A stretch of 64,000 nt of DNA from Microbacterium pseudoresistens (GTDB lineage: Bacteria > Actinomycetota > Actinomycetes > Actinomycetales > Microbacteriaceae). This document shows, in pieces, positions 40,635 through 48,463 of the stretch. Position 1 is the first letter of the stretch. Every line of letters starts with the position of its first letter. Made by a program: the position numbers and the translations under genes. The notes beneath the pieces are model-generated. The model ran no database searches. It was not told the DNA's origin and was given only the letters and a program-made list of their open reading frames with translations. The stretch is from positions 558,001 through 622,000 of the forward strand of contig NZ_JACCBH010000001.1 in NCBI RefSeq assembly GCF_013409745.1, in the 5' to 3' direction.

Positions 40635-41651
40635 TCAGCTCAGGCCGGAGTAGACGTGCAGACCCTTGAAGAAGAGGTTCACGATCGTGAAGTTGAACAG
40701 CACGGCGGCGAAGCCGACGATCGACAGCCACGCCGAGCGCGTGCCGCGCCAGCCGCGCGTCGCCCGTGCGTGGATGTAGCCCGCGTAGAGCACCCAGATG
40801 ATGAAGGTCCACGTCTCCTTGGTGTCGAAGCCCCAGTACCGGCCCCAGGCATCCTGCGCCCAGATCGAGCCGGCGATGAGCGTGAACGTCCAGAGGATGA
40901 ACCCCACGGTGGCGAAACGGTAGGCGAGGCTCTCCAGTCGCACCGACGACGGCAGCGTCGTGAGGAAGCGCAGCCCCTTCTTCTCTGCCCCGGCCACCAC
41001 GAACCGTTCCCTGCGGTGCTGCAGGAGCTGGAGCACCGACAGCGAGAACGCCAGCGCGAAGAACGCCGTGCCCAATGTCGCGACGAAGACGTGGATCACG
41101 AGCCACACGCTCTTGAGCGGGTCGGCCAGCGGCACGACCACGACGTAGAAGTTGGTGGCGGCACCGCCGAGCAGCACCACGACGAGGCCGAGGATGAACG
41201 TGCCCAGGTACTTCAGGTCCAGGCGCACGTTGACGGCGATGTAGACGGCGATGATGAGCAGCGTTCCCGTCATCGCGAACTCGTACATGTTCGACCACGG
41301 CACGCGCCCGGCGGCGACCCCGCGCAGCACCTCGCCGCCGAGGTGGAACAGGAACCCGAGCACGGTGAGCGACATGCCGATCCGCGCCATGACGAAGCGG
41401 GGCTTGGTGCCCGCGCCAGCACCGGCACCGGCGCCCGCGACGGATGCGGACGCATCCTGCCGCGCGGGTGCCCCGGATCCGACCGCTCCGACCGCAGCGC
41501 CGACGAGGGTGGGTGCGGCCTGTTCCCCGTATCGGGCGTCCGTCGCCACCTGGGAGCGCCGGGCGAGGTCGAACACGTAGGCGACGAAGGCCGCCGCGTA
41601 GATCGCGATCGCGGTCCAGATCAGCAGCACCGACAGGGAGTCGAGGTCCAT
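40635..41651 (-). CDS. ccsB: Cytochrome c biogenesis protein CcsB (ResC)
   Basis: 338 residues, about eight membrane segments, with the tryptophan-rich haem-handling motif WGFDTKETW near residue 270. Together with ResB it carries haem across the membrane and attaches it to apocytochrome c (System II). An Ala/Gly-rich insertion at about 50-90 is cytoplasmic and of low complexity. It starts 9 bp after resB, and the -10-like TAGAAT (41658-41663) overlaps the resB stop codon. Confidence 0.94.
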   Translation of the reverse strand: MDLDSLSVLLIWTAIAIYAAAFVAYVFDLARRSQVATDARYGEQAAPTLVGAAVGAVGSGAPARQDASASVAGAGAGAGAGTKPRFVMARIGMSLTVLGFLFHLGGEVLRGVAAGRVPWSNMYEFAMTGTLLIIAVYIAVNVRLDLKYLGTFILGLVVVLLGGAATNFYVVVVPLADPLKSVWLVIHVFVATLGTAFFALAFSLSVLQLLQHRRERFVVAGAEKKGLRFLTTLPSSVRLESLAYRFATVGFILWTFTLIAGSIWAQDAWGRYWGFDTKETWTFIIWVLYAGYIHARATRGWRGTRSAWLSIVGFAAVLFNFTIVNLFFKGLHVYSGLS

Positions 41652-41657
41652 GGGCTC

Positions 41658-41663
41658 ATTCTA
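41658..41663 (-). promoter_or_regulatory. -10-like box of ccsB overlapping the resB stop
   Basis: TAGAAT lies 6 nt before the ATG of ccsB; its TAG is the resB stop codon. No Shine-Dalgarno sequence precedes ccsB. It may be an internal leaderless promoter or a coincidence of stop and start. Confidence 0.4.
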
Positions 41664-43418
41664 CTTTCGCGGTGTCTCGGGGTTCGGGGGTGCTCCGTCA
41701 TGCTCGTCGGGCGGGACCGGCCTGGTGCGTCCATCGGCGTCGAGCAGGCGGGCGTGACCCGCGGCGAGCTCGTCGACCGCTGCACGCAGCGTGGGATCCT
41801 CGCCGCGCGCGAGACCTGCGTACTCCAGGCGCACACGCCCGTCGACGACGGCGGCCTTCACCCACATCCGGCGCCGGGGCACGAACAGCGCGAGCAGCAG
41901 GCCGAGCACGGCCAGCACGGCGAACACGAGCACCCACACCGCCGAGGCGTCATGGTGGATCTGCAGCGACACGTAGCGGCGCACCGACTCGGAGTAGCCG
42001 TCGGATCCCTCCGGAGCCTCGTTCTCGAAGGTGACCGATCCGATGCCGCCTGGCAGCGAGGCCGTCTCGCCCGGGGCGAGCTCGATCGAGTCGACGCCCG
42101 TATCGCCGCCGGTCAGCTGGGTCATGCCGGTGGGATCGAGCACGTAGACGGAGCGGGGCGTGCCGTCGTCGATGCCGAGGTCGCCGGAGTAGACGTTCAG
42201 CGTGAGGACGGGGTTGACCAGCTCGGGGAACGCCGAGGTGAGCGCGCCCGATTCCAGGGGCGCGGCCGTCGGGTAGAAGAAGCCGATCATGCCGAGCTGC
42301 TCGGGCAGTCCGTCGGGAACTTTCACGACCCCCAGCGAGGTCATCGTGCTGTTGTTCTGCGGCAGGAACGGCACGGGCTCGTGGAACACGACGTCGCCCT
42401 CGGCGTCGCGCACCGTGATCGTGGGGGCGTAGCCGTTGCCGAGCAGGTAGATCTTGTCGCCCGCGACGTCGAGCGGATGGTTCACCCGCACCGCCTCCTG
42501 CCGCGGCTCGCCGCCTGGTTCGGTGATCGTCACGTTCGCGGAGAAGTCGCCGGCCTGCCCCTGGGCCTTGGATCCGAACGGCTGATAGGTGACGTCGAAG
42601 GAGTCCAGCGTCATCCGGTACGGCGAGAGCGCGCCGTCGGCGACGAAGCGCCCGCGGTTCATCGAGGAGTAGTCCAGCAGCGTGTTCACGAAGCTCGTGC
42701 CCTCGATCACGACGCGCTGGCCGGTGTATGCGAAGCCGCCGCCGGCGCCCACGACCACGAGCACCCCGAGGATCGCGAGATGGAAGAGCAGGTTGCCCGT
42801 CTCACGGGCGTAGCCGCGCTCGGCCGAGACCGAGAAGCCCCGCGCGTCGTCGTAGCGCTCGACGCGGTAGCGCAGCGCCTTCAGCTGCTTCTCGGCGACG
42901 TCGATCGTCGCGGCGGCCGCCGTCGCCGCATCCGCCCCGGCGACGAAGCGCTCGGTGGAGGTGTGGTCGTCGAGCCGCTGCAGCCGCACGGGTGTGCGCG
43001 GCGGGCGCGAGCGCAGCGCCGTGAGGTGGTGCTTGATGCGCGGGATGACGCATCCGATGAGCGAGAGGAACAGCAGCAGGTAGACCGCCGAGAACCACGC
43101 CGACACGTAGACGTCGAACAGCTGCAGGGCGTCGAGCACGGGGAACAGATCGGGGTTGTCGCTCTGCCATTGCGTGACGCCGTTGGGGTCGGCCATCCGC
43201 TGCGGGAAGATCGAGCCGGGGATCGCCGCAATGGCGAGGATGAGCAGCAGCACGAGCGCCGTGCGCATGGAGGTGAGCTGACGCCAGCCCCAGCGCAGCC
43301 AGCCGGCCACGCCCAGGCGCGGCGACTCGATGCGCTCCGCGGAGTCGATGTGGTCGCCGGGGCGCAGCGGATCGGCCGCGCGGTTCTGCGCGTCGTCGTC
43401 AGAGGGGGAGGTCGACAC
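41661..43418 (-). CDS. resB: Cytochrome c biogenesis protein ResB
   Basis: 585 residues: three N-terminal membrane segments and a large extracytoplasmic domain (residues about 200-480), then a C-terminal membrane segment near 510-530 (VWVLVFAVLAVLGLLLALFV). ResB with CcsB forms the System II haem-lyase. Start GTG at 43418 lies 20 bp inside the ccdA coding region, so the operon is tightly packed. Confidence 0.94.
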   Translation of the reverse strand: MSTSPSDDDAQNRAADPLRPGDHIDSAERIESPRLGVAGWLRWGWRQLTSMRTALVLLLILAIAAIPGSIFPQRMADPNGVTQWQSDNPDLFPVLDALQLFDVYVSAWFSAVYLLLFLSLIGCVIPRIKHHLTALRSRPPRTPVRLQRLDDHTSTERFVAGADAATAAAATIDVAEKQLKALRYRVERYDDARGFSVSAERGYARETGNLLFHLAILGVLVVVGAGGGFAYTGQRVVIEGTSFVNTLLDYSSMNRGRFVADGALSPYRMTLDSFDVTYQPFGSKAQGQAGDFSANVTITEPGGEPRQEAVRVNHPLDVAGDKIYLLGNGYAPTITVRDAEGDVVFHEPVPFLPQNNSTMTSLGVVKVPDGLPEQLGMIGFFYPTAAPLESGALTSAFPELVNPVLTLNVYSGDLGIDDGTPRSVYVLDPTGMTQLTGGDTGVDSIELAPGETASLPGGIGSVTFENEAPEGSDGYSESVRRYVSLQIHHDASAVWVLVFAVLAVLGLLLALFVPRRRMWVKAAVVDGRVRLEYAGLARGEDPTLRAAVDELAAGHARLLDADGRTRPVPPDEHDGAPPNPETPRK

Positions 43419-44160
43419 TGAGCATCACCGCCCCCAGCCGAGACATGACGTCGGTCCAGACGCCGGTGACCATGAGCACGCCGAGCACGATGAGCAGCGC
43501 GCCTCCGATGATGTTGACGGTGCGCACATGACGGCGCAGGAACCCGATGGAGCGGGTCGCCCAGCCGAAGCCGAGCGCGACGAGCAGGAACGGGATGCCC
43601 AGCCCCAGCGAATAGGCGACGCCGAGCAGGCCCGCGCGCCACGGATCGCCGAGGTTCCAGGCGACCGCGGTGATCGCGGTGAGCGTCGGGCCCATGCACG
43701 GCGTCCATCCCAGGCCCAGCGCGATGCCGAGCAACGGCGCGCCGATGAGCCCGGCGCGGCCGGTGAGGTTGATCCGGATGGTGCGCTGGGCGAAGCCGAA
43801 CAGCCCGATGAACACGAGCCCCATGAGGATGATGACGGCGCCGAGGATCCGGGTGATGAGATCTCCCCAGCGCGCGAAGAACATCCCCGCCGCTCCGCCG
43901 ATGATCGTCAGCAGCACGAAGACGAGCGTGAATCCGGCGATGAACAGGAGCACGCCGAGCACGAGGCGCCGCCGCGGAGGCGCGGCCGGATCCGCCGACC
44001 CGCGCCCGGCCACACCCGACACCGCCCCGCCGAGATAGCCCAGGTATCCGGGCACCAGCGGCAGCACGCAGGGCGAGAGGAACGAGATGAGTCCCGCGAG
44101 CATCGCCACCGGCAGGGCGAGCCACAGCGCGCCGAATCCGACGAGGGCGTCGACGTTCAC
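43399..44160 (-). CDS. ccdA: Cytochrome c biogenesis thiol-transfer protein CcdA
   Basis: 253 residues, six membrane segments. Passes electrons from cytoplasmic thioredoxin to the extracytoplasmic TlpA-like protein, keeping apocytochrome cysteines reduced. The two redox cysteines are seen in FLSPCVLPLVPGY (C31) and GWTPCMGP. GTGA overlap with the thioredoxin gene upstream. Confidence 0.93.
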   Translation of the reverse strand: MNVDALVGFGALWLALPVAMLAGLISFLSPCVLPLVPGYLGYLGGAVSGVAGRGSADPAAPPRRRLVLGVLLFIAGFTLVFVLLTIIGGAAGMFFARWGDLITRILGAVIILMGLVFIGLFGFAQRTIRINLTGRAGLIGAPLLGIALGLGWTPCMGPTLTAITAVAWNLGDPWRAGLLGVAYSLGLGIPFLLVALGFGWATRSIGFLRRHVRTVNIIGGALLIVLGVLMVTGVWTDVMSRLGAVMLSVDLPL

Positions 44161-44795
44161 GCCGTCTCCGCGAGGGCGTCCTTGATGAGCGTCGACAAGA
44201 TCGAGGGCTCCTCGAGCTGGCCGACGATGCGGGCGGCCACGCGGCCCTGCTTGTCGAGCACGAGCGTGGTGGGCGTGGCCTGGATGGTGGTGGCCTGGGC
44301 GAAGGCGAGCTTGGCGTCGCCGGTGTTCACGTCGATGATGCTCGGGTAGGTCACGCCGTACTTCTCGGCGAACGAGCGCGCGGTGTCGGCCTGGTCGTAC
44401 GTGTTCACGCCGACGAACGAGACGTCCTGATCCGCGAACTCCTGCCAGACGCTCTCGAGGTCCGCGGCCTCCACGCGGCAGGGGCCGCACGTCGCATACC
44501 AGAAGTTCACGACGACGACGTCTCCGGCGACCTCGGTGCTGTCGAAGGCCTCGCCGCTGTCGAGCGTGCCTCCGAAGTCGACCGGGTCCTTGCGCTCGTC
44601 CGGCGTGATCTCGTCGACGCGGAGCCCCGCCGAGCCGATGTATCCCTTGCTGTCGCCGTCGAGGTACTGCTGGGCGACGGGGTCGTTCGCGCACGCCGAG
44701 AGCCCTGCGGCGAGCGCGAGGCCGAGCACTGCCGAGACGGCGCGCGTCGCCCGGGGTCGCCCGACGCCGCGCGGGGTGCGGGGGCTGCGGAACAC
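44157..44795 (-). CDS. TlpA/ResA-like thioredoxin lipoprotein
   Basis: 212 residues: basic start, hydrophobic stretch and lipobox LSAC with C35; a thioredoxin fold with redox motif C103-GP-C106 (FWYATCGPCRVE), cis-Pro in QATPTTLVLD. It reduces the haem-binding cysteines of apocytochrome c, taking electrons from CcdA, whose gene overlaps. GTG at 44795 is chosen because TAGGAT (44803-44808) stands 7 nt upstream. Confidence 0.9.
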   Translation of the reverse strand: MFRSPRTPRGVGRPRATRAVSAVLGLALAAGLSACANDPVAQQYLDGDSKGYIGSAGLRVDEITPDERKDPVDFGGTLDSGEAFDSTEVAGDVVVVNFWYATCGPCRVEAADLESVWQEFADQDVSFVGVNTYDQADTARSFAEKYGVTYPSIIDVNTGDAKLAFAQATTIQATPTTLVLDKQGRVAARIVGQLEEPSILSTLIKDALAETA

Positions 44796-44802
44796 GCTGT
44801 GA

Positions 44803-44808
44803 ATCCTA
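44803..44808 (-). promoter_or_regulatory. -10 box of the cytochrome c biogenesis operon
   Basis: TAGGAT on the minus strand, 7 nt before the GTG at 44795, likely leaderless. Confidence 0.5.
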
Positions 44809-44867
44809 CGACCGATCCCTATGGACGAGCGGAGAGGCTGGTTCCCGTCCTTCTCCTCCCCCTCCCC

Positions 44868-44945
44868 CGAGTGCACGGCTTCTCGCCGAGTGCACGGATT
44901 GTTTCCGCGAACACGCCGCGCATTGGGTGACATGCCGCGCACTCG
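44868..44945. repeat. Four-copy 19-bp-spaced palindromic element, family B, copy 1
   Basis: CGAGTGCACGG at 44868-44878 and 44887-44897, inverted CCGCGCATTGG at 44916-44926 and CCGCGCACTCG at 44935-44945. Starts are offset by 0, 19, 48 and 67 bp. The 18-bp centre contains CCGCGAACA. The element begins 16 nt after the merR stop codon. Confidence 0.85.
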
Positions 44946-44961
44946 GCGAGGAGACGGTGGG

Positions 44962-45366
44962 TCACATCGCCGCGAGCACGTCATCGACCCCGGCCCGGAA
45001 GTTCGGGCAGGCGAGGATGTCATGAGCACGGCATCGCAGCGCGTGCTCCGTCATCTCCCGGGAGCGGCGCATGTCGTCCATCCGCCGGTCGAGATCGGCC
45101 AGGTGCTCATGCAGCACCGCGTGCCTACCTGCGCTCCCGTCGTCGAGGAGCACCGCGATCTGCTCCAGGGTCATGCCGGCGGCCTTGCTGCGCCGGATGA
45201 TCGCGACGCGCACGACCTCCTCCTCGCCGTATCGCCGACGTCCCGCGGCGTCCCGCTCCGGATGCAGCAGTCCGACCGACTCCCAGTGCCGCAGCACGTT
45301 GGTCGGCAGATCGAAGCGTGCGGCGACGTCGCCGACCGACCAGGGATGCGTCTCGCTTGACTTCAT
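44962..45366 (-). CDS. MerR-family transcriptional regulator
   Basis: 134 residues: N-terminal winged helix-turn-helix (WSVGDVAARFDLPTNVLRHWESVGLLHPERDAAGRRRYGEE pattern of MerR, residues 8-48), then a coiled-coil dimerisation helix; the C-terminal C(RAHDILA)C pair could sense metal or redox state. It is divergent from a flavoprotein disulfide reductase gene; an operator between them covers its own start codon. Confidence 0.9.
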   Translation of the reverse strand: MKSSETHPWSVGDVAARFDLPTNVLRHWESVGLLHPERDAAGRRRYGEEEVVRVAIIRRSKAAGMTLEQIAVLLDDGSAGRHAVLHEHLADLDRRMDDMRRSREMTEHALRCRAHDILACPNFRAGVDDVLAAM

Positions 45367-45380
45367 GTTGACATGAAGTC
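45359..45380. promoter_or_regulatory. MerR operator overlapping the merR start
   Basis: GACTTCATGT (45359-45368) and ACATGAAGTC (45371-45380) form perfect 10-bp arms around TG. The merR ATG (45366-45364) lies inside. TTGACT (45357-45362) and TTGACA (45368-45373) are possible -35 boxes for the plus-strand reductase gene, as in MerR-type distorted promoters. Confidence 0.75.
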
Positions 45381-45416
45381 ACACACTTCCAGAGAACACA
45401 ACTCATCGGAGGATTC

Positions 45417-46316
45417 ATGTACGACGCGATCGTCATCGGCGCAGGCCCCGCCGGCCTGCAGGCGGCTCTCACCTTCGGACGCATGCATCGCGACGTCCTC
45501 GTGCTCGACAGCGGCGAGTACCGCAATGCAGGCGTCGCGCACATGCACCACGTCATCGCGAATGACGGCACACCGCCCGACCGGTTCCGCGCCGTGGCGC
45601 GCGATCAGTTGCGGGAGTACTCGACGGTGCAGATGCGGGATGCGGCAGCCGCGTCCGTCTCGGCAGTCGACGGAGGCTTCCGGGTCGCCCTCGCCGACGG
45701 CGAGGAGGAGACGTCTTCCCGACTGCTGCTGGCGACAGGGCTCGTCGACGTGCTGCCCGACGTCCCCGGACTCGCCGGTCTCTGGGGTCGTCGCGCCTTC
45801 ATGTGCCCGTTCTGCGACGGCCACGAGTTCACCGGCCGGCGCGTCGGCATCCTGGGGGCGGAGCGCGCGGAGCATCTGGTCGCGCTCCTGAGCGCCATCG
45901 GCGCGGAGCTCATCGTCATCCCGACGGGGGCTGCCGCCGACGCGGCGCTCGCCGCCGGCCTGCGTGAGAAGGGTGTGCCGGTGCTCTCGGGCACGGTGAC
46001 AGCGGTGACCGCGTCGGGCGACGGAGTCCACGTGGAGACGACGAACGGTCCTATCGAGGTCGACGGGCTGTTCGTCGCCGAGGGCACGACGCGCCAGCGT
46101 GCCCCGTTCGCGGATCGACTGGGCCTGCGGATGCTGCCGTCGGGCGCGATCGAGATCGACGAGTTCGGTCGCACCTCGCTCGCCGGCGTCTCGGCCGCGG
46201 GCGATCTCGCCCACCGTGCGACGCTTCCCGGCGTGGTCGCCTCGGTGGTCATGGCCGCGGCCGCGGGGCAGATGGCCGCATCCGCGCTCGTGCAGGAGCT
46301 CGCCACCGCATCCTGA
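45417..46316 (+). CDS. Thioredoxin reductase-like NAD(P)H/FAD oxidoreductase
   Basis: 299 residues: FAD-binding GAGPAG at 8-13, redox-active pair C130-PF-C133 (CPFCDGHEF), a second nucleotide-binding site and a C-terminal FAD contact (AAGDLAHRA). It probably reduces a small thiol or thioredoxin-like partner. GGAGG 4 nt before the ATG. Controlled by the divergent MerR regulator. It is shorter than classical TrxB and has a different second nucleotide-binding loop (GAERAEH), so the NADPH site may be altered. Confidence 0.85.
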   Translation: MYDAIVIGAGPAGLQAALTFGRMHRDVLVLDSGEYRNAGVAHMHHVIANDGTPPDRFRAVARDQLREYSTVQMRDAAAASVSAVDGGFRVALADGEEETSSRLLLATGLVDVLPDVPGLAGLWGRRAFMCPFCDGHEFTGRRVGILGAERAEHLVALLSAIGAELIVIPTGAAADAALAAGLREKGVPVLSGTVTAVTASGDGVHVETTNGPIEVDGLFVAEGTTRQRAPFADRLGLRMLPSGAIEIDEFGRTSLAGVSAAGDLAHRATLPGVVASVVMAAAAGQMAASALVQELATAS

Positions 46317-46343
46317 ATCCCGATCCCAAGACCAAGCCCCTCC

Positions 46344-46421
46344 CGAGTGCGCGGGATCTCACCGACTGCGCGGCTTGTGCCCGCGAACAGGCCGCACATT
46401 CGTCGGGATGCCGTGCACTCG
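46344..46421. repeat. Four-copy 19-bp-spaced palindromic element, family B, copy 2
   Basis: CGAGTGCGCGG at 46344-46354, CGACTGCGCGG at 46363-46373, inverted CCGCACATTCG at 46392-46402 and CCGTGCACTCG at 46411-46421; offsets 0, 19, 48, 67. Lies between convergent stop codons (27 nt from one, 8 nt from the other). Confidence 0.85.
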
Positions 46422-46429
46422 CGGGTGCC

Positions 46430-46636
46430 TCAGTCGGGTTCGTAAGCGAGCAGGTCGCCGGGCTGACACTCCAGCGCACGGCAAATCGACTCCAGCGTCG
46501 TGAAGCGCACGGCCTTGGCCCGCCCGCTCTTGAGCACGAAGAGATTCGCCGGCGTGATGCCCACCCGGTCGGCCAGCTCCGCGACCGACATCTTTCGTTT
46601 GGCGAGCTCGACGTCCAGGTTCAGCACGATCGGCAT
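46430..46636 (-). CDS. XRE-family helix-turn-helix regulator
   Basis: 68 residues, a single HTH_3/Cro-like domain (MSVAELADRVGITPANLFVLKSG; ALECQPGDLL). It is coded right after the DUF2975 membrane protein with the TGATG stop/start arrangement, a known pairing in many bacteria. It probably represses the pair by binding the long inverted repeat at 47121-47160. Confidence 0.88.
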   Translation of the reverse strand: MPIVLNLDVELAKRKMSVAELADRVGITPANLFVLKSGRAKAVRFTTLESICRALECQPGDLLAYEPD

Positions 46637-47112
46637 CAGATCACCTCGGCTAGATCCTGCTCCAGGCGCGTCGCCGTCACGAGCAGCCCGCGCATGATGA
46701 CGACCAGTAGCGCCGCGGCGAACGAGCCGAGCATGCCGCCGCCGAGCACGAGCACGTTGCCGGGGGCGAGCGCGTCGTTGGCTGCGCAGAGCACGAGCGC
46801 CGCGAGACTGAGCACCGCGAACGCGGCGAGCGCGGCGATCACCACATCCACGAAGCGGAATGCGCTGCGCCGGAAGACGCGGCCCGCGGCGGCCATACTC
46901 GACAGGGCCCACAGGCAGACGAGCACGATCTGCGCGCACAGCACCATGAGCACGGGGCCGACGACGCCGACGACCTCGAGGTGCGCCAGGAACGGATAGT
47001 GCACGGCGACGTCTCGCGCCAGGGAAGGGATCACCCAGACCTGCACGAGCACGCTCACCGCGAAGAACAGTGCGAGTAGCGCCTGCAGCAGCCACACGAC
47101 GGATCTCGCCAC
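46636..47112 (-). CDS. DUF2975-type membrane protein
   Basis: 158 residues with four membrane segments and short loops, matching the DUF2975 family always found with a small XRE regulator. GTG at 47112 with TAGGAG upstream. Function of the family is unknown; regulation is probably by the overlapping XRE gene. Confidence 0.8.
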   Translation of the reverse strand: MARSVVWLLQALLALFFAVSVLVQVWVIPSLARDVAVHYPFLAHLEVVGVVGPVLMVLCAQIVLVCLWALSSMAAAGRVFRRSAFRFVDVVIAALAAFAVLSLAALVLCAANDALAPGNVLVLGGGMLGSFAAALLVVIMRGLLVTATRLEQDLAEVI

Positions 47113-47120
47113 GATCGACT

Positions 47121-47160
47121 CCTATCGTTTTTCAATACTCTACTATCGAAAAACGATAGG
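47121..47160. promoter_or_regulatory. Long inverted repeat in front of the DUF2975-XRE operon
   Basis: CCTATCGTTTTTC (47121-47133) and GAAAAACGATAGG (47148-47160) are perfect 13-bp arms around a 14-nt centre. The right arm is itself part of a palindrome, CTATCG-AAAAA-CGATAG (47143-47159). Likely the XRE operator; RBS and GTG start lie directly after. Confidence 0.75.
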
Positions 47161-47190
47161 AGAAAGTCGTGAATGCGCCGCGCGATGCCC

Positions 47191-47268
47191 CGAGTGCACG
47201 GCTTGTCACCCAGTGCACGGGTTCTTCACGTCGATAAGCCGCGCACTCGGCGGGATGCCGTGCACTCG
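47191..47268. repeat. Four-copy 19-bp-spaced palindromic element, family B, copy 3
   Basis: CGAGTGCACGG at 47191-47201, CCAGTGCACGG at 47210-47220, inverted CCGCGCACTCG at 47239-47249 and CCGTGCACTCG at 47258-47268; offsets 0, 19, 48, 67. The element begins 18 nt after the stop codon of the histidine phosphatase gene. Confidence 0.85.
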
Positions 47269-47286
47269 ACGGCGCCGGAGCGGCCG

Positions 47287-47910
47287 CTACACGGCGCCGA
47301 GATCCACGCCGGCGGCGGCGGGCTCGGCGTAGTCGACCTCGCGCCAGCCATCGGCGTCGCGCGCGAACGAGGTGATGCTCGACAGCGCGCAGCGGCGCGT
47401 GCGCGGATCATGCCGCAGCGGGCGTCCGGCCACGGCGAGATGCGTGATCCAGATCGGCGCCTGATGCGAGACGAACACGACGTCGCCGCCATCGATCGCA
47501 TCCCAGGCCTCGTCCATGGCGGCGTGCATCCTCGCGACGATGGATGCGTACGGCTCTCCCCAGCTGGGCAGCGAAGGCCGCCGCAGGTGCCGCCAGTTCG
47601 CCGGGTTGCGCAACGCGCGGCGCATCTGCGTGCCCTCGAAGACGTTGGCCGGCTCGATCAGCCGCTCGTCGCGCCGCGGATCCAGCCCGTACGCGCGGGC
47701 GAACGGCTCGGCGGATTCGATGGTGCGCTCCAGCGGCGAGCACCGCACGGCGACCACGGGTCGGCCGAGGCGCGCGATGTGATCGGCCGCGGACTGGGCC
47801 ATCGCCCGCCCCGCCTCGCTCAGATGGAAACCCGGGAGGCGTCCGTAGAGCACGCGGGTGGGGTTGTCGACCTCGCCGTGCCGGACGAGGTGCAGCCGTT
47901 CCGCCGGCAC
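47287..47910 (-). CDS. Histidine phosphatase (phosphoglycerate mutase-like)
   Basis: 207 residues with the RHG motif (LVRHGEVDN, phosphorylated His9), SPLERTIESAE and a C-terminal catalytic His (VVFVSHQAP). Removes phosphate from a small molecule; the family is broad and the substrate is unknown. GTG at 47910, 3 nt after the stop of the DUF5684-like gene, so cotranscribed. Confidence 0.88.
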   Translation of the reverse strand: MPAERLHLVRHGEVDNPTRVLYGRLPGFHLSEAGRAMAQSAADHIARLGRPVVAVRCSPLERTIESAEPFARAYGLDPRRDERLIEPANVFEGTQMRRALRNPANWRHLRRPSLPSWGEPYASIVARMHAAMDEAWDAIDGGDVVFVSHQAPIWITHLAVAGRPLRHDPRTRRCALSSITSFARDADGWREVDYAEPAAAGVDLGAV

Positions 47911-47913
47911 GGG

Positions 47914-48330
47914 TCAGGCCCTGCGGTACTTCGCGCTGCCGAAGCCGATGATGAAGTATCCGATGATCGGGATCAGCCACAGCAGGAAGAACGAGAAGGC
48001 ACCGCCCTTGCCGAATCGGTCTCCGAGCTTCACGGCGACGATGATCGCGAAGACGATGTTCACGAACGGGATCAGGTAGAGCAGCACCCACCACCCGGAC
48101 ATCCCGGCGATCTTGATGAGGAAGATCGCGTTCACGATCGGGATGATCGCGAGGATCCCGGGGTAGCCCGCCTTCGAGAACACCCGCCACATCGCGATCA
48201 CGGTGAGCACGTAGATCGCCAGCATGATCAGCGAGCTCGTGCCTGTGAAGATCGCGGAGACGGCGTCGTTGATCACGGTGTCGCCGCCGGTGGCCGAGGG
48301 GACGAGAGCGTGCAGCGAGGCGGGAAGCAT
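47914..48330 (-). CDS. DUF5684-like membrane protein
   Basis: 138 residues. Short N-terminal part, then three or four membrane segments with the recognisable YPGILAIIPIVNAIFLIKIAG and WWVLLYLIPFVNIVFAI repeats of this actinobacterial family. ATG at 48330 has GGAGG 6 nt upstream, so the nine-residue upstream extension is rejected. Function unknown. Confidence 0.8.
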   Translation of the reverse strand: MLPASLHALVPSATGGDTVINDAVSAIFTGTSSLIMLAIYVLTVIAMWRVFSKAGYPGILAIIPIVNAIFLIKIAGMSGWWVLLYLIPFVNIVFAIIVAVKLGDRFGKGGAFSFFLLWLIPIIGYFIIGFGSAKYRRA

Positions 48331-48463
48331 CGTTTCCTCCAGGAGTCCGACCGGCATGACGCCGGGAGCATCGAGTCTACCGATCGCTCCCCCCGCGGGT
48401 TCGGCGCCGGCGCCACCGTAGAATGGGCGGATACCCCTTTTCCCCGATCAGAAGGACTCTTCC

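Noticed and set aside
40551..43421. 956-codon plus-strand frame across ccsB/resB
   Set aside because: Shadow of the System II genes on the minus strand.
44868..47268. Family B repeats as a CRISPR array
   Set aside because: Repeats are too short, in inverted orientation and interrupted by genes; no cas genes.
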